A stretch of DNA of 64,000 nt from Pseudomonas saponiphila (GCF_900105185.1 NZ_FNTJ01000001.1:4236501-4300500); one strand, 5' to 3'. Shown: positions 26,471-37,389, counted from the stretch's first letter. The notes: a model not told the origin generated them from the sequence alone. Numbers and translations: made by a program.

Positions 26471-26971
26471 TGCCGCAGAACTGACGAGCACAGTTTTGAA
26501 AAGACCAGTGCGCACGTAAAAGATCTTCAACCCGCCCGGCAACCGACACCGCAACAGGACGGGCACTCGCAACAGCGCAACCGACAAACAGCGGAACCTT
26601 CGAAGACGAGGATCAACGCAAGCATCGGCAACCCAAGCTCCGTCACTTCAAGAGCGACGCAGAGAATGAACGACAATCAACGGCATAGCGACAGTGGATC
26701 AACCCACAGGACGATCCACAAACACCAGGATGGATGCAGCATGGGAAGAACTCTCGGATGTACCGACGGAGCTAATGCGACGAGCAACCGGCGACAACGC
26801 CGAACCGCTGATTGAGAATTGGCGAGTGTTCTGCCAAACGCTCTGACGCCTCATCGCCAAACTAGCCTGCACACTCAAACTGCCTTCACGATCAGCAGCG
26901 CTATAAGAGGAAGACAGGGAGTGCAGCGAGGACTGAACGGCTTTTGCAGCACGGTAAAAAACGCGCAAAAC
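26471..26971. other. Gap of about 500 bases with no supported gene
   Basis: The frames here (for example one ending at 26815) have no ribosome binding site and odd Thr/Ser/Arg-rich composition without recognisable domains. No tRNA, IS end or repeat was seen. It may be a decayed accessory region between the prfH module and the tRNA-Val gene. Confidence 0.45.
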
Positions 26972-27003
26972 AAAAAAGGGGCTCACCTCTCGGTGAACCC
27001 CTT
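26972..27003 (-). terminator. Terminator of tRNA-Val(GAC)
   Basis: Read on the minus strand, a 12-bp stem with one mismatch (26976-26987 with 26992-27003) and a 4-nt loop is followed by T6, 30 nt after the tRNA 3' end. Confidence 0.88.
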
Positions 27004-27032
27004 CTAGACCGCCCAGCAGAGCGGATTTTGTT

Positions 27033-27109
27033 TGGTAGGCGCGATTGGACTCGAACCAACGACCCCCACCATGTCAAGGTGGTGCTCTAACCAACTGAGC
27101 TACGTGCCT
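27033..27109 (-). tRNA. tRNA-Val(GAC)
   Basis: A 77-nt cloverleaf reads from 27109 down to an encoded CCA at 27033-27035. The anticodon stem CCACC/GGTGG encloses loop TTGACAT with anticodon GAC. The T arm has GGTTCGAGTCC. The acceptor stem AGGCACG/CGCGCCT has one A-C mismatch at position 5-68. Confidence 0.96.
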
Positions 27110-27296
27110 GCTGTGAGGCGGCATTCTACGGAATTCCAAAGGGGTGTCAACACCTTTTTTGCAGCTAAGCCTATGAATATGCGAATTTTTTAATTTCGGC
27201 ACCTGGAAGAAGTTTTTCCTTCTGTCTGGTAGCGCTTTTACAACTCAGGTAGCATCGGCGCACTCGTAAAATATATTAAACACATGAGGTCGCAGG

Positions 27297-28580
27297 ATGG
27301 CGCATATTCCCTACCCACAGTCCTACTACGCCGCATCCGCCAATGCAGCCCCGGAACGCCCGCTGCTGCAAGGCGAAGTGGAAACCGATATCTGCGTGAT
27401 CGGTGCGGGTTATACCGGTCTGTCCAGCGCCCTGTTTCTATTGGAAAACGGCTTTCGCGTAACGGTACTGGAAGCTGCCAAGGTCGGCTTTGGCGCCTCC
27501 GGGCGCAATGGCGGACAGATCGTCAACAGCTATAGCCGCGACATCGACGTGATCGAGCGCAGCGTCGGCCCCAAGCAAGCACAACTGCTGGGGCAAATGG
27601 CGTTCGAGGGCGGCCGGATCATTCGCGAGCGGGTAGCCAAGTACCAGATCCAGTGCGACCTGAAAGACGGTGGCGTGTTCGCTGCGCTGACCAGCAAGCA
27701 GATGGGTCACCTGGAGTCGCAGAAGCGCCTGTGGGAGCGCTACGGCCACACGCAACTGGAATTGCTGGACGAGCGACGGATTCGCGAAGTCGTCGCCTGT
27801 GATCAATACAAGGGCGGCATGCTCGACATGAGCGGCGGGCACATCCATCCGCTGAACCTGGCACTGGGCGAAGCGGCGGCCGTGGAATCCCTGGGCGGCA
27901 CTATCTATGAACAATCCCCCGCAGTGCGCATCGAGCGCGGGGCCAATCCCGTTGTACATACCCCACAGGGTAAAGTTCGCGCCAAGTTCATCATCGTCGC
28001 CGGCAACGCCTATCTGGGCAATCTGATCCCGGAACTGGCCGCCAAATCCATGCCTTGCGGCACTCAAGTGATCACTACCGAGCCCCTGGGCGACGAGCTG
28101 GCAGCCAGCCTGCTCCCCCAGGACTACTGCGTCGAGGACTGCAACTACCTGCTGGACTATTACCGCCTCAGCGGCGACAAGCGCCTGATTTTCGGCGGCG
28201 GCGTGGTCTACGGCGCTCGCGACCCGGCCAACATCGAAGCGATCATCCGACCAAAGATGCTCAAGGCGTTCCCACAACTGAAAAACGTCAAGATCGACTA
28301 CGCCTGGACCGGCAACTTCCTGCTGACCCTGTCGCGCCTGCCCCAGGTAGGCCGCCTGGGCGACAACATCTACTACTCCCAAGGCTGCAGCGGCCACGGC
28401 GTGACCTATACCCACCTGGCGGGCAAAGTACTGGCCGAGGCCTTGCGCGGCCAGGCAGAGCGCTTTGACGCCTTCGCCGACCTGCCCCACTACCCCTTCC
28501 CTGGCGGCCAGTTGCTGCGCACGCCCTTCACAGCCCTGGGCGCCTGGTACTACAGCCTTCGCGACAAGCTTGGCTTCTGA
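27297..28580 (+). CDS. puuB: FAD-dependent oxidoreductase, gamma-glutamylputrescine oxidase type
   Basis: This DAO-family flavoenzyme (427 residues) has an N-terminal Rossmann motif DICVIGAGYTGLSSALFL (about 31-48), GFGASGRNGGQI typical of PuuB/OrdL, and a C-terminal FAD segment YYSQGCSGHGVTYTHLAGK. Homologues oxidise gamma-glutamylputrescine in polyamine catabolism. No other puu genes are adjacent, so the substrate is inferred from the family. GAGG precedes the ATG at 27297, and a strong terminator follows. Other amine oxidase roles remain possible. Confidence 0.88.
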   Translation: MAHIPYPQSYYAASANAAPERPLLQGEVETDICVIGAGYTGLSSALFLLENGFRVTVLEAAKVGFGASGRNGGQIVNSYSRDIDVIERSVGPKQAQLLGQMAFEGGRIIRERVAKYQIQCDLKDGGVFAALTSKQMGHLESQKRLWERYGHTQLELLDERRIREVVACDQYKGGMLDMSGGHIHPLNLALGEAAAVESLGGTIYEQSPAVRIERGANPVVHTPQGKVRAKFIIVAGNAYLGNLIPELAAKSMPCGTQVITTEPLGDELAASLLPQDYCVEDCNYLLDYYRLSGDKRLIFGGGVVYGARDPANIEAIIRPKMLKAFPQLKNVKIDYAWTGNFLLTLSRLPQVGRLGDNIYYSQGCSGHGVTYTHLAGKVLAEALRGQAERFDAFADLPHYPFPGGQLLRTPFTALGAWYYSLRDKLGF

Positions 28581-28603
28581 CAGCCCGAGCTTTTCGCAGA
28601 CAC

Positions 28604-28631
28604 AAAAAAACCGCCGAACAGGCGGTTTTTT
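28604..28631 (+). terminator. Terminator of the puuB-like gene
   Basis: ACCGCC/GGCGGT stem with a 5-nt loop, flanked by A7 and T6, ends 51 nt after the stop. Confidence 0.93.
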
Positions 28632-28674
28632 ATGCTCAAACAACAGGCACTGCAAAAAGGCAAATCCCAAAAAC

Positions 28675-28700
28675 AAAAAACCCCGGTCTTGCGACCAGGG
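28675..28700 (-). terminator. Terminator of the tRNA-Val/Asp/Asp transcript
   Basis: On the minus strand an 8-bp stem (CCCTGGTC with GACCGGGG, one G-U pair) with loop GCAA is followed by T6. It lies 77 nt beyond the last tRNA-Asp. Confidence 0.85.
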
Positions 28701-28776
28701 CTTTTGCTATCGATGCGAATCAAGCCTATGGCTTGTTTCGTTGCTTCAAGGCGTTCAGTGGTCCTTGAGGCAGATA

Positions 28777-28853
28777 TGGCGCAGCGGACGGGACTCGAAC
28801 CCGCGACCCCCGGCGTGACAGGCCGGTATTCTAACCGACTGAACTACCGCTGC
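28777..28853 (-). tRNA. tRNA-Asp(GTC), copy 2
   Basis: A 77-nt cloverleaf with acceptor GCAGCGG/CCGCTGC, discriminator G and encoded CCA. The anticodon stem CCGGC/GCCGG encloses loop CTGTCAC, anticodon GTC. It is identical to the copy at 28955-29031. Confidence 0.97.
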
Positions 28854-28954
28854 GTATCGCTTGGACTTGCGTCCAGGTGAATCGTTTAAATCGTCTGAAA
28901 GAAGAGCTTCGATGCTTTTCGATCTCAAACCAGGCGAGCCTGACTTGGAAAATA

Positions 28955-29031
28955 TGGCGCAGCGGACGGGACTCGAACCCGCGACCCCCGGCGTGACAGG
29001 CCGGTATTCTAACCGACTGAACTACCGCTGC
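28955..29031 (-). tRNA. tRNA-Asp(GTC), copy 1
   Basis: Same 77-nt sequence as the neighbouring copy, 101 nt upstream of it on the minus strand. The spacers between the tRNAs are not repeats of each other, so only the tRNA body is duplicated or conserved. Confidence 0.97.
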
Positions 29032-29089
29032 GCGTCGGTTGGATGCTTCCGTGGAAGCTTCCGTCTTTCTTGCGAAAGACACTCAGAAA

Positions 29090-29165
29090 TGGTGGGTGAT
29101 GACGGGATCGAACCGCCGACCCTCTGCTTGTAAGGCAGATGCTCTCCCGGCTGAGCTAATCACCC
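29090..29165 (-). tRNA. tRNA-Val(TAC)
   Basis: A 76-nt cloverleaf with acceptor GGGTGAT/ATCACCC, discriminator A and encoded CCA. Anticodon stem TCTGC/GCAGA encloses CTTACAA, anticodon TAC. It is the first tRNA of the Val-Asp-Asp minus-strand transcript. Confidence 0.97.
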
Positions 29166-29341
29166 TTTGCTTCGCTGAGGCCGCGAAATTTACGCAGGTA
29201 ACGAAGCTAAGTCAATAGCAGGCTTGAAGTTTTTTTCAAAAACAGTGGCAAGCGCCCAGTTGCAAGTAACAAGAAAAAAACGGCTGACACGCAACCGCAC
29301 TACTCACTTGCCACTCAAAGCCTGGTGCAGCCCTAACAGCC

Positions 29342-30118
29342 CTAAGCCTGATAAATCATTTTCTTGGTCATGCCGCCATCCACCACGAACTCCTGGCCGG
29401 TGACAAAACCCGAATTGCGCGACAGCAGCCAGGCCACCATCGACGCCACATCCTCCACCGTCCCTACCCTGCCCGCAGGATGCTGGGCATGATCGGCATC
29501 GGACAAAGGCTCGGCACGGCGCTGCGCCGGATCACGCGCATCAATCCAGCCCGGACTTACCGCATTGACTCGAATCTCCGGTCCCAAGCTGATTGCCAGG
29601 GCATGGGTCAGGGCCAGCAAGCCCCCCTTGCTCGCCGCATAGGCTTCGCTGTCAGGCTCGGATTGCCGGGCACGGGTGGACGCCAGGTTGACGATCGCAC
29701 CGCCATGGGCGCGCAGATACGGCGCACAGCGTTTGGCCAGCAACATCGGCCCACTCAGGTTCACCGCCATGACGCGATTCCAGTAGGCCAGATCCAGACT
29801 CTCCAGGGTGATGTTGTGAGGATCTGCCACGGCGGCGTTGCAGACCAAGGCATCCAGGCGTCCGAACTGCCCCAGAACCTCAGCCACACCCTGGGCAACC
29901 TGCGCCTCGTCAGCCACATCCATGCTGATGAACCAGGCACTTTCCCCCAGCACCCTGGCCACCTTGGAGCCACGGTCCCGATCCACATCGGTCAGCACCA
30001 CCTGCCAGCCTTCGCTGATCAGCCAGGCAGCGATACCCAGGCCAATGCCTCGTGCCGCACCGGTAACCAGCGCGACACGTCCGTTGCCGCCACCCTGAGG
30101 CGTGGACAACTCGATCAC
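29342..30118 (-). CDS. Short-chain dehydrogenase/reductase
   Basis: This classical SDR of 258 residues has nucleotide-binding [15 protein letters not shown] (CNAAVADP), the catalytic Ser in [10 protein letters not shown], and YAASK with the Tyr and Lys. The C-terminal [11 protein letters not shown] is typical. The substrate is unknown. It starts at a GTG overlapping the metZ stop by 4 bases (GTGA), so it is translationally coupled to metZ, an arrangement I recall from other pseudomonads. Confidence 0.92.
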   Translation of the reverse strand: MIELSTPQGGGNGRVALVTGAARGIGLGIAAWLISEGWQVVLTDVDRDRGSKVARVLGESAWFISMDVADEAQVAQGVAEVLGQFGRLDALVCNAAVADPHNITLESLDLAYWNRVMAVNLSGPMLLAKRCAPYLRAHGGAIVNLASTRARQSEPDSEAYAASKGGLLALTHALAISLGPEIRVNAVSPGWIDARDPAQRRAEPLSDADHAQHPAGRVGTVEDVASMVAWLLSRNSGFVTGQEFVVDGGMTKKMIYQA

Positions 30119-31326
30119 AAGGCTGCCAACCCACGAGCCAGGTCGGCCTGCAGATCAGCCACATCCTCCAGGCCCACCGCAATGCGGATCAGGCTGTCGC
30201 GAATACCGGCCGCTTCACGTTCCTGCGGCGCCAGGCGGCCGTGGGACGTAGTGCTCGGATGGGTGATGGTGGTTTTGCTGTCACCCAGGTTGGCCGTGAT
30301 CGAAATCAGCCGAGTGGCATCGATAAAGCGCCAGGCACCCTCTTTGCCGCCCTTGACCTCGAAGCTCACCACAGCACCGAAACCACGCTGCTGACGCTTG
30401 GCCAGCTCGTGTTGCGGGTGGCTGGCAAGTCCGGCGTAGTGCACCTTCTCGACACCGTCCTGCTGCTCAAGCCACTGCGCCAGCGCCAGGGCATTGGCAC
30501 AGTGAGCACGCATCCGCAGGCTCAGGGTTTCCAGCCCCTTGAGGAAGATCCAGGCATTGAACGGACTCAGGGTCGGCCCCGCAGTGCGCAGAAAGCCCAC
30601 CACTTCTTTCATCTGCTCGCTGCGCCCAGCGACCACGCCCCCCATGCAACGACCCTGGCCGTCGATGAACTTGGTGGCCGAATGCACCACCACGTCCGCG
30701 CCCAGCTTCAAGGGTTGCTGCAAGGCCGGGGTGCAGAAGCAGTTGTCCACCACCAGCATCGCGCCCTTGGCATGCGCCAGTTCAGCCAAGGCGGCGATAT
30801 CCACCAGCTCGGCCAGCGGATTGGAGGGGGATTCGACAAACAGCAGCTTGGTGTTGCTCTTGATCGCCGCATCCCAGCCGGACAGGTCCGCCAGGGGCAC
30901 GTAATCGACTTCAACACCAAAACGCTTGAAGTACTTCTCGAACAGGCTGATGGTCGAGCCGAACACGCTGCGCGACACCAGCACATGATCGCCGGCGCTG
31001 CACAGACTCATGACCACCGAGAGAATAGCCGCCATGCCGGTGGCCGTGGCGACCGCCTGCTCAGCACCCTCCAGCGCCGCGATGCGCTCTTCGAACGAGC
31101 GCACCGTAGGGTTGGTGTAGCGCGAATAGACGTTGCCCGGCACTTCGCCGGCGAACCGTGCAGCCGCGTCGGCAGCTGTACGGAACACATAGCTGGAGGT
31201 GAAGAACATCGGATCACCGTGCTCGCCTTCCGGCGAACGGTGTTGGCCGGCGCGCACCGCCAGGGTATCGAACGCTACGCCTTCAAGGTCGCTATCCAGC
31301 CGACCGGCATCCCAATCCTGACTCAT
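30115..31326 (-). CDS. metZ: O-succinylhomoserine sulfhydrylase
   Basis: This PLP enzyme of methionine synthesis converts O-succinylhomoserine plus sulfide directly to homocysteine, the route used by pseudomonads. The 403-residue protein has the Cys/Met metabolism enzyme fold, with [23 protein letters not shown] and the PLP lysine in [13 protein letters not shown]. The downstream gene position after purF matches Pseudomonas metZ, which separates it from cystathionine synthase paralogues. Confidence 0.96.
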   Translation of the reverse strand: MSQDWDAGRLDSDLEGVAFDTLAVRAGQHRSPEGEHGDPMFFTSSYVFRTAADAAARFAGEVPGNVYSRYTNPTVRSFEERIAALEGAEQAVATATGMAAILSVVMSLCSAGDHVLVSRSVFGSTISLFEKYFKRFGVEVDYVPLADLSGWDAAIKSNTKLLFVESPSNPLAELVDIAALAELAHAKGAMLVVDNCFCTPALQQPLKLGADVVVHSATKFIDGQGRCMGGVVAGRSEQMKEVVGFLRTAGPTLSPFNAWIFLKGLETLSLRMRAHCANALALAQWLEQQDGVEKVHYAGLASHPQHELAKRQQRGFGAVVSFEVKGGKEGAWRFIDATRLISITANLGDSKTTITHPSTTSHGRLAPQEREAAGIRDSLIRIAVGLEDVADLQADLARGLAAL

Positions 31327-31362
31327 GCCGCCTACTCCTAATGTCTTCTTAAAATGCTCGAA

Positions 31363-32868
31363 TCAGTTGTTGTACAGATCGATGATGGCGCTGACCGCCT
31401 GGGTCTTGGCCTTGGACGCGTCGTTGCGAGCGTTCTCGATCTTGTTCAGATAGGCCTCGTCGACGTCACCGGTGACGTACTTGCCGTCGAACACCGCGCA
31501 GTCGAAGTTCTCGATCTTGATCTTGCCACCACCGACCGCCTCGATCAGGTCCGGCAGATCCTGGTAGATCAGCCAGTCTGCACCGATCAGGTCAGCCACG
31601 TCCTGGGTCGAACGATTGTGAGCAATCAACTCATGGGCGCTTGGCATGTCGATGCCGTAGACGTTCGGGTAACGAACCGCCGGAGCCGCCGAGCAGAAGT
31701 AGACGTTCTTCGCGCCGGCTTCACGGGCCATCTGGATGATCTGCTTGCAGGTGGTCCCGCGAACGATGGAGTCGTCCACCAGCATCACGTTCTTGCCGCG
31801 GAACTCCAGTTCGATGGCATTGAGCTTCTGGCGTACGGATTTTTTCCGCGCCGCCTGGCCCGGCATGATGAAGGTCCGGCCGATGTAGCGGTTCTTGACG
31901 AAACCTTCGCGGAACTTGACCCCCAGGTGGTTGGCCAGCTCCAGCGCGGCGGTACGGCTGGTGTCGGGAATCGGAATCACCACGTCGATATCGTGCTGCG
32001 GACGCTCGCGCAGGATCTTCTCGGCCAGCTTCTCGCCCATGCGCAGCCGCGCCTTGTACACCGAGACACCGTCGATGATCGAATCGGGACGGGCCAGGTA
32101 GACGTGTTCGAAGATGCACGGCGTGAGCTGCGGGTTGGTCGCGCACTGACGGGTGTAGAGCTTGCCCTCTTCAGTGATGTAGACCGCTTCGCCCGGGGCC
32201 AGGTCGCGAATCAGGGTAAAGCCCAATACATCCAGGGAAACGCTTTCCGAGGCGATCATGTATTCCACGCCTTCGTCGGTATGACGCTGGCCGAAAACGA
32301 TCGGGCGGATGCCGTGGGGATCACGGAATCCGACAATGCCGTAACCGGTGATCATGGCCACCACCGCGTAACCACCGACGCAGCGGTTGTGCACATCAGT
32401 CACCGCAGCAAACACGTCTTCCTCGGTCGGTTGCAGCTTGCCGCGCTGGGCCAGCTCGTGAGCGAACACGTTGAGCAACACTTCGGAGTCGGAGTTGGTG
32501 TTGACGTGGCGCAGGTCGGACTCGTAGATCTCCTTGGCCAACTGTTCAACATTGGTCAGGTTGCCGTTGTGCGCCAGGGTGATGCCATAAGGCGAGTTGA
32601 CGTAGAACGGCTGAGCCTCGGCGGAGGTCGAGCTGCCCGCGGTTGGATAACGCACATGGCCAATACCCATGTGGCCCACCAGGCGCTGCATGTGCCGTTG
32701 CTGGAACACATCACGCACCAGGCCATTGTCCTTGCGCAGGAATAACCGGCCATCATGGCTGGTCACGATACCGGCAGCGTCCTGGCCGCGGTGCTGGAGG
32801 ACGGTTAGCGCGTCATACAGCGCCTGATTGACGTTCGACTTACCGACGATACCGACGATGCCACACAT
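31363..32868 (-). CDS. purF: Amidophosphoribosyltransferase
   Basis: PurF catalyses the first committed step of purine synthesis, PRPP plus glutamine to phosphoribosylamine. The 501-residue protein starts [11 protein letters not shown], with Cys2 becoming the N-terminal nucleophile of the glutaminase. The C-terminal phosphoribosyltransferase domain has [13 protein letters not shown], the PRPP loop. The true start is 32868; three extra upstream codons in frame would bury the catalytic Cys. It follows cvpA by 41 nt. Confidence 0.97.
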   Translation of the reverse strand: MCGIVGIVGKSNVNQALYDALTVLQHRGQDAAGIVTSHDGRLFLRKDNGLVRDVFQQRHMQRLVGHMGIGHVRYPTAGSSTSAEAQPFYVNSPYGITLAHNGNLTNVEQLAKEIYESDLRHVNTNSDSEVLLNVFAHELAQRGKLQPTEEDVFAAVTDVHNRCVGGYAVVAMITGYGIVGFRDPHGIRPIVFGQRHTDEGVEYMIASESVSLDVLGFTLIRDLAPGEAVYITEEGKLYTRQCATNPQLTPCIFEHVYLARPDSIIDGVSVYKARLRMGEKLAEKILRERPQHDIDVVIPIPDTSRTAALELANHLGVKFREGFVKNRYIGRTFIMPGQAARKKSVRQKLNAIELEFRGKNVMLVDDSIVRGTTCKQIIQMAREAGAKNVYFCSAAPAVRYPNVYGIDMPSAHELIAHNRSTQDVADLIGADWLIYQDLPDLIEAVGGGKIKIENFDCAVFDGKYVTGDVDEAYLNKIENARNDASKAKTQAVSAIIDLYNN

Positions 32869-32909
32869 GCGACGCAACCCCTACTTAATGAAACTGAACT
32901 GAACCCATC

Positions 32910-33467
32910 TTACTGAGGCGTTTTGGCCGGTAAGAGGTGCTCCTTGAACGGTATTTCAGCGGGTACGCTGATACCGCTGGCCAGCCACTGACTGCTCCAC
33001 CCCAGGATGAGGTTCTTGGACCAGTCTGCGACCAATAGAAATTGTGGCACCAGCCGCGACTGTTGCCACCAGGAATCCTGCTGTACCGGCCCCAGGCTCA
33101 GGAGCCCGACCGCCACGACCACCAGCAGCGCGCCACGCGCAGCGCCGAAGGCCATGCCGAGGAATCGATCGGTCCCGGAAAGGCCGGTGACGCGAATCAA
33201 TTCGCCGATGAGATAGTTGACCATTGCCCCCACCAGCAAGGTGGCGACAAACATGATTGCGCAGCCCGCGATCACGCGAGCCGAGGGAGTTTCGATATAA
33301 CCGCCGAGGTACTCGGACAGTGAGCCACCAAACATCCAGGCAACGACTCCTGCGATGATCCAGGTAAGCAACGACAAGGCTTCTTTGACGAAACCGCGGC
33401 TCAAGCTGATCAAAGCGGAGATAGCGATTATTGCAACGATCGCCCAGTCAACCCAGGTAAATGGCAC
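32910..33467 (-). CDS. cvpA: CvpA family inner-membrane protein
   Basis: This 185-residue protein has four hydrophobic segments (about 6-24, 28-48, 65-85, 105-125) and the starting motif FTWVDWAIVAIIAISALISLSRGF-type arrangement of CvpA. Homologues are needed for colicin V production and envelope stress tolerance, with an undefined mechanism. It lies directly upstream of purF as in many proteobacteria. Confidence 0.95.
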   Translation of the reverse strand: MPFTWVDWAIVAIIAISALISLSRGFVKEALSLLTWIIAGVVAWMFGGSLSEYLGGYIETPSARVIAGCAIMFVATLLVGAMVNYLIGELIRVTGLSGTDRFLGMAFGAARGALLVVVAVGLLSLGPVQQDSWWQQSRLVPQFLLVADWSKNLILGWSSQWLASGISVPAEIPFKEHLLPAKTPQ

Positions 33468-33565
33468 AGTGCAGCCTACAGACGGATAAGGCGGCGCATT
33501 TTAACAGAGCGCTTGGCTGTCGGTAAGCTGCGATTCACTGTGCTTTTGAAATCAGCCAGATAGCC

Positions 33566-34225
33566 TCAGCCACGTTCCGGCTGGAAACGCACCACAAACC
33601 CCTTGAGGTTGTGCTGACGACCCAGCAGGTCACGCAGACGATCAGCCTCGGCACGCTCGATCAGCGGTCCGACAAATACCCGGTTCTTGCCTTCGGCAGA
33701 ACGGATATAGGCGTTATAGCCTTGACTGCGCAGGGTCTTCTGCAGGTTTTCGGCGCTTTCACGGCTCGACAGGCTGGCCAACTGCACCGACCAGCTGACA
33801 GACAGGCCATTGGCGTCGATCCGACTCTGACTGGTGTCAGGCTTGGCGGCGGCAATCGGCTGGGCCGGGGCTGGGGCTGGGGCCGGAACAGGCGCAGGCT
33901 TTGGCACCGGTTTACTGGCCACCACAGGCGCCGGAGCAACCGCCGGCGCACTCGGGGCAATCGGCATGGAAGGCGCAACCTGCTGCACCACCGGCTCCTC
34001 GACAGGCACCGGCTCCTGAGGCAACGCCTTGGGCTCGGGAACCACCACAGGCTCAACCTGGACCTGCGGCATGGCCGAGGCCTGCGGCACAGGAGGTGCT
34101 TCAACCGCTACGTGGCGCTGCTCATCCTCGCGCGAGAACAACATCGGCAGGAAGATCACCGCCAACGCCACCAGAACCAGTGCTCCAACCATTCGCTGCT
34201 TGTAGACGTTATCCAGCATTGCCAT
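33566..34225 (-). CDS. dedD: DedD-like SPOR-domain protein
   Basis: From the ATG at 34225 this is a 219-residue single-pass inner-membrane protein: a cytoplasmic tip [11 protein letters not shown], a transmembrane helix (MVGALVLVALAVIFLPMLF), a long Pro/Ala/Val-rich periplasmic linker (about 40-135), and a C-terminal SPOR domain (VSWSVQLASLSSRESAENLQ ... RVFVGPLIERAEADRLRDLL). Such proteins localise to the division septum by binding denuded glycan. GGAGG lies 9 nt upstream of the ATG, within the end of folC (17-bp overlap). Confidence 0.92.
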   Translation of the reverse strand: MAMLDNVYKQRMVGALVLVALAVIFLPMLFSREDEQRHVAVEAPPVPQASAMPQVQVEPVVVPEPKALPQEPVPVEEPVVQQVAPSMPIAPSAPAVAPAPVVASKPVPKPAPVPAPAPAPAQPIAAAKPDTSQSRIDANGLSVSWSVQLASLSSRESAENLQKTLRSQGYNAYIRSAEGKNRVFVGPLIERAEADRLRDLLGRQHNLKGFVVRFQPERG

Positions 34226-35516
34226 GTGCAGCTTCCTCCGTGGAGCGCCGGGCGAGCCACTCAAGCGCCTCGGCGACACAATAAAAAGATCCGAACAGCA
34301 GAATTTCATCATCCGTGGTCGCTTGCGCGCATTGCGCTTCCAATGCCGCCGCAACACTGGCGTAAGACGCTACCGAAGCGCCAAGACCCTCCAGTGCGTC
34401 CTGCAGATCCCGCACCGGACGCGCCCTGGGCGAATCCAGCGGCGCCACCGCCCAGCTCTGGACCGAAGACTGCAGACACCCCACCACTCCTGGCAGATCC
34501 TTGTCCGCCAGCAGGCCAAATACCGCCAGGCGCCGACCGTTCAGCGGTCGACGTGCCAGGCGCTCGGCCAGGTACTGCGCGGCATGGGGGTTGTGCCCCA
34601 CATCCAGGAGCAGGCTCAGGCGCTTGCCCTGCCATTCGACCTGCCTACGATCCAGGCGTCCGGTAACCCGGGTCCGCTGCAACGCCGCGCCAATTTGCTC
34701 AGGCTGCCAGGGCAACCCGGTGAGCAGATAAGCCTGCAAGGCCAGCGCCGCGTTCTCCATGGGCAGATCAAGCAACGGCAGATCCCGCAGCTCGACCTGA
34801 TGGCCCTGGGCATCCAGGCCGCGCCACTGCCAATGCTTCTCGGTAAGTGCCAGATCGAAATCCCGCCCCCGGAGGAAAAACGGACAGCCCAGCTCCCGCG
34901 CCTTGTCCAGCAGCGGCTGCGGCGGATTCAGGTCGCCACACAACGCGGGCGCGCCGGCACGGAAGATCCCGGCCTTCTCAAAGGCCACCGACTCCCGGGA
35001 ATCCCCCAGGTACTCGATATGATCGACCCCAATGCTGGTCACCAGCGCCAGGTCGGCATCCACCAGATTGACCGCATCCAGGCGCCCGCCCAGACCGACC
35101 TCCAGTACCACCGCATCCAGCGCCGCCCGCTGGAACAGCCAGAACGCCGCCAGCGTGCCCATTTCGAAATAGGTCAGGGAAGTATCACCGCGCCCCGCCT
35201 CTACCGCCGCAAAGGCTTCACACAGCTGCTGATCGGAAGCCTCAAGGCCATTGACCTGCACCCGCTCGTTGTAACGCAGCAGGTGCGGTGAGCTGTAGAC
35301 CCCCACTCGCAAGCCCTGGGCTCGCAGCAGGGAGGCGACAAAGGCGCAGGTAGAGCCCTTGCCGTTGGTTCCGGTAACCGTGATCACCCGAGGCGCCGGC
35401 TTGCCCAGCCCCATCCGGGCCACCACCTGTTGCGAGCGCTCCAGCCCCATGTCGATGGCCGAAGGGTGCAACTGCTCAAGGTAGGCGAGCCAATCGCCCA
35501 GGGTACGTTGGGTCAT
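34209..35516 (-). CDS. folC: Bifunctional folylpolyglutamate/dihydrofolate synthase
   Basis: FolC adds glutamate to dihydropteroate and to tetrahydrofolates. The 435-residue Mur-ligase-like protein has the ATP loop [15 protein letters not shown] (about 45-60), [12 protein letters not shown], and a C-terminal domain starting [17 protein letters not shown]. Its start overlaps accD by 4 bases and its end overlaps dedD. Confidence 0.96.
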   Translation of the reverse strand: MTQRTLGDWLAYLEQLHPSAIDMGLERSQQVVARMGLGKPAPRVITVTGTNGKGSTCAFVASLLRAQGLRVGVYSSPHLLRYNERVQVNGLEASDQQLCEAFAAVEAGRGDTSLTYFEMGTLAAFWLFQRAALDAVVLEVGLGGRLDAVNLVDADLALVTSIGVDHIEYLGDSRESVAFEKAGIFRAGAPALCGDLNPPQPLLDKARELGCPFFLRGRDFDLALTEKHWQWRGLDAQGHQVELRDLPLLDLPMENAALALQAYLLTGLPWQPEQIGAALQRTRVTGRLDRRQVEWQGKRLSLLLDVGHNPHAAQYLAERLARRPLNGRRLAVFGLLADKDLPGVVGCLQSSVQSWAVAPLDSPRARPVRDLQDALEGLGASVASYASVAAALEAQCAQATTDDEILLFGSFYCVAEALEWLARRSTEEAAHGNAG

Positions 35517-36433
35517 AGGTTTGCTGGAGCCGGCGGAACCACAATAGGTTCAACGGGTGCCGCGACAAATTCAGGCGTCGGCAGGCCCATCAGTTGGGCC
35601 AGCAGGTTGCCCAGGCGCGGACGCAACTCCTGACGGGAAATGATCATGTCGATCGCCCCATGCTCCAGGAGGAACTCACTGCGCTGGAAGCCCTCAGGCA
35701 GTTTTTCCCGCACGGTCTGCTCGATGACCCGCGGACCGGCAAAGCCCACCAGAGCCTTGGGCTCGGCGACAATTACGTCACCCAGCATGGCCAGGCTGGC
35801 GGATACCCCGCCGTAGACCGGGTCGGTCAGCACGGAGACGAAGGGAATACCTTCTTCACGCAGGCGTGCCAGTACCGCGGAAGTCTTGGCCATCTGCATC
35901 AGGGAAATCAGCGCTTCCTGCATCCGTGCACCACCAGAGGCGGAGAAGCAGATCATCGGGCAACGGTTTTCCAGGGCGTAGTTGGCCGCACGAACAAAAC
36001 GCTCGCCGACGATCGCCCCCATGGAGCCGCCCATGAAGGAGAACTCAAAGGCCGAGACCACCACCGGCATGCCCAGCAGGGTGCCGCTCATGGAAATCAG
36101 CGCGTCCTTCTCGCCAGTCTGCTTCTGTGCCGCGGTCAGGCGGTCCTTGTACTTCTTGCCGTCACGAAACTTCAGGCGATCCACTGGCTCCAGATCGGCG
36201 CCCAGCTCGGCACGCCCCTCGGCATCCAGGAAGATGTCGATGCGCGCCCGCGCGCCGATACGCATGTGGTGATTGCACTTGGGGCAAACATCCAGGGTCT
36301 TTTCCAGCTCCGGGCGATAAAGCACCGCCTCGCAGGATGGGCACTTGTGCCACAGACCTTCAGGCACCGAGCTTTTCTTCACCTCGGAACGCATGATCGA
36401 AGGGATCAGTTTGTCTACTAACCAGTTGCTCAT
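35513..36433 (-). CDS. accD: Acetyl-CoA carboxylase carboxyltransferase beta subunit
   Basis: AccD with AccA transfers carboxyl from biotin to acetyl-CoA, giving malonyl-CoA for fatty acid synthesis. The 306-residue protein (start [15 protein letters not shown] at 36433, GGAG upstream) has the four-Cys zinc ribbon CPSCEAVLY...CPKCNHH and the crotonase-like core with [10 protein letters not shown] and [12 protein letters not shown]. The accD-folC-dedD-cvpA-purF order is conserved in gamma-proteobacteria. Confidence 0.97.
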   Translation of the reverse strand: MSNWLVDKLIPSIMRSEVKKSSVPEGLWHKCPSCEAVLYRPELEKTLDVCPKCNHHMRIGARARIDIFLDAEGRAELGADLEPVDRLKFRDGKKYKDRLTAAQKQTGEKDALISMSGTLLGMPVVVSAFEFSFMGGSMGAIVGERFVRAANYALENRCPMICFSASGGARMQEALISLMQMAKTSAVLARLREEGIPFVSVLTDPVYGGVSASLAMLGDVIVAEPKALVGFAGPRVIEQTVREKLPEGFQRSEFLLEHGAIDMIISRQELRPRLGNLLAQLMGLPTPEFVAAPVEPIVVPPAPANL

Positions 36434-36692
36434 GCTTTCTTTCTCCAGTACCGGCGGCCCGAACGCTCTGGTTCGCAACCCCGCGTATGCCCTTGAGCTA
36501 AATTCATGTGTGCGGCGATGTTCACTTCGCTACCGCGGTCAGCACCGGGCTCGACCTGCCTGCAACGAAACGTTCCTCAGCCATCCCGACAACCCGCAAT
36601 AGAGCGGTTGCCACTCGATTCCGGCCTCGCCTGAAGGCGACGCCTGCCTGTTTTGTACAGTGGTGTTATGGACGGCGGCAGACTGCCAGCCG

Positions 36693-37325
36693 TCACATCG
36701 ACTCACTGCTGCGACGCACGGCCTGCATAAATGCCCGGATCTTGGCCGGATCCTTGATGCCCTTGCTCTGCTCGACTCCGCCACTGACATCCACTGCATA
36801 AGGACGAACCTGGGCAATGGCCTGGGCAACGTTCTGCGCACTGAGGCCGCCGGCCAGGATGATCGGCTTGCTCACTTGCCGAGGAACCAGTGACCAGTCA
36901 AAAGCCTCGCCAGTTCCCCCCGGCACGCCCTCGACATAGGTATCCAGCAGAATTCCGCTGGCCTGCGGATACGCCAGGCAAGCCGCAGCAATATCGTCTC
37001 CGGCCTTGACCCGCAGCGCCTTGATATAGGGACGGTGATAGCCGGCGCAATCGGCCGCCGACTCATCGCCGTGAAACTGCAGCAGATCCAGCGGTACGGC
37101 ATCGAGGATCTCCCCTAGCTCGCAACGACTGGCATTAACGAACAGCCCGACCGTGGTCACGAACGGCGGCAAGGCGGCGATGATCGCCCGCGCCTGCTGC
37201 ACCGACACCGCCCGCGGACTCTTGGCATAGAACACCAGGCCAATGGCGTCAGCCCCCGCCTTCACGGCCGCCAACGCGTCTTCTATGCGGGTAATCCCGC
37301 AAATCTTGCTGCGAACAGCTGACAT
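36693..37325 (-). CDS. trpF: Phosphoribosylanthranilate isomerase
   Basis: TrpF isomerises phosphoribosylanthranilate in tryptophan synthesis. The 210-residue TIM barrel starts [17 protein letters not shown], with the catalytic Cys in [19 protein letters not shown], and the phosphate-binding [10 protein letters not shown] and VDVSGGVE(QSKGIKD) at the C-terminus. It stands apart from the other trp genes between truA and accD, as in other pseudomonads. The 259 bases between it and accD hold no gene. Confidence 0.97.
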   Translation of the reverse strand: MSAVRSKICGITRIEDALAAVKAGADAIGLVFYAKSPRAVSVQQARAIIAALPPFVTTVGLFVNASRCELGEILDAVPLDLLQFHGDESAADCAGYHRPYIKALRVKAGDDIAAACLAYPQASGILLDTYVEGVPGGTGEAFDWSLVPRQVSKPIILAGGLSAQNVAQAIAQVRPYAVDVSGGVEQSKGIKDPAKIRAFMQAVRRSSESM

Positions 37326-37389
37326 GTCGTGTGAACCTCGGGGGGCAAATTCGGAAAGTTCCGGATGGTAGCAAATGCTTTTCCGGGCG

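Noticed and set aside
26699..26986. 95-codon minus-strand frame before tRNA-Val
   Set aside because: There is no ribosome binding site, it overlaps the tRNA terminator, and it has no family resemblance.
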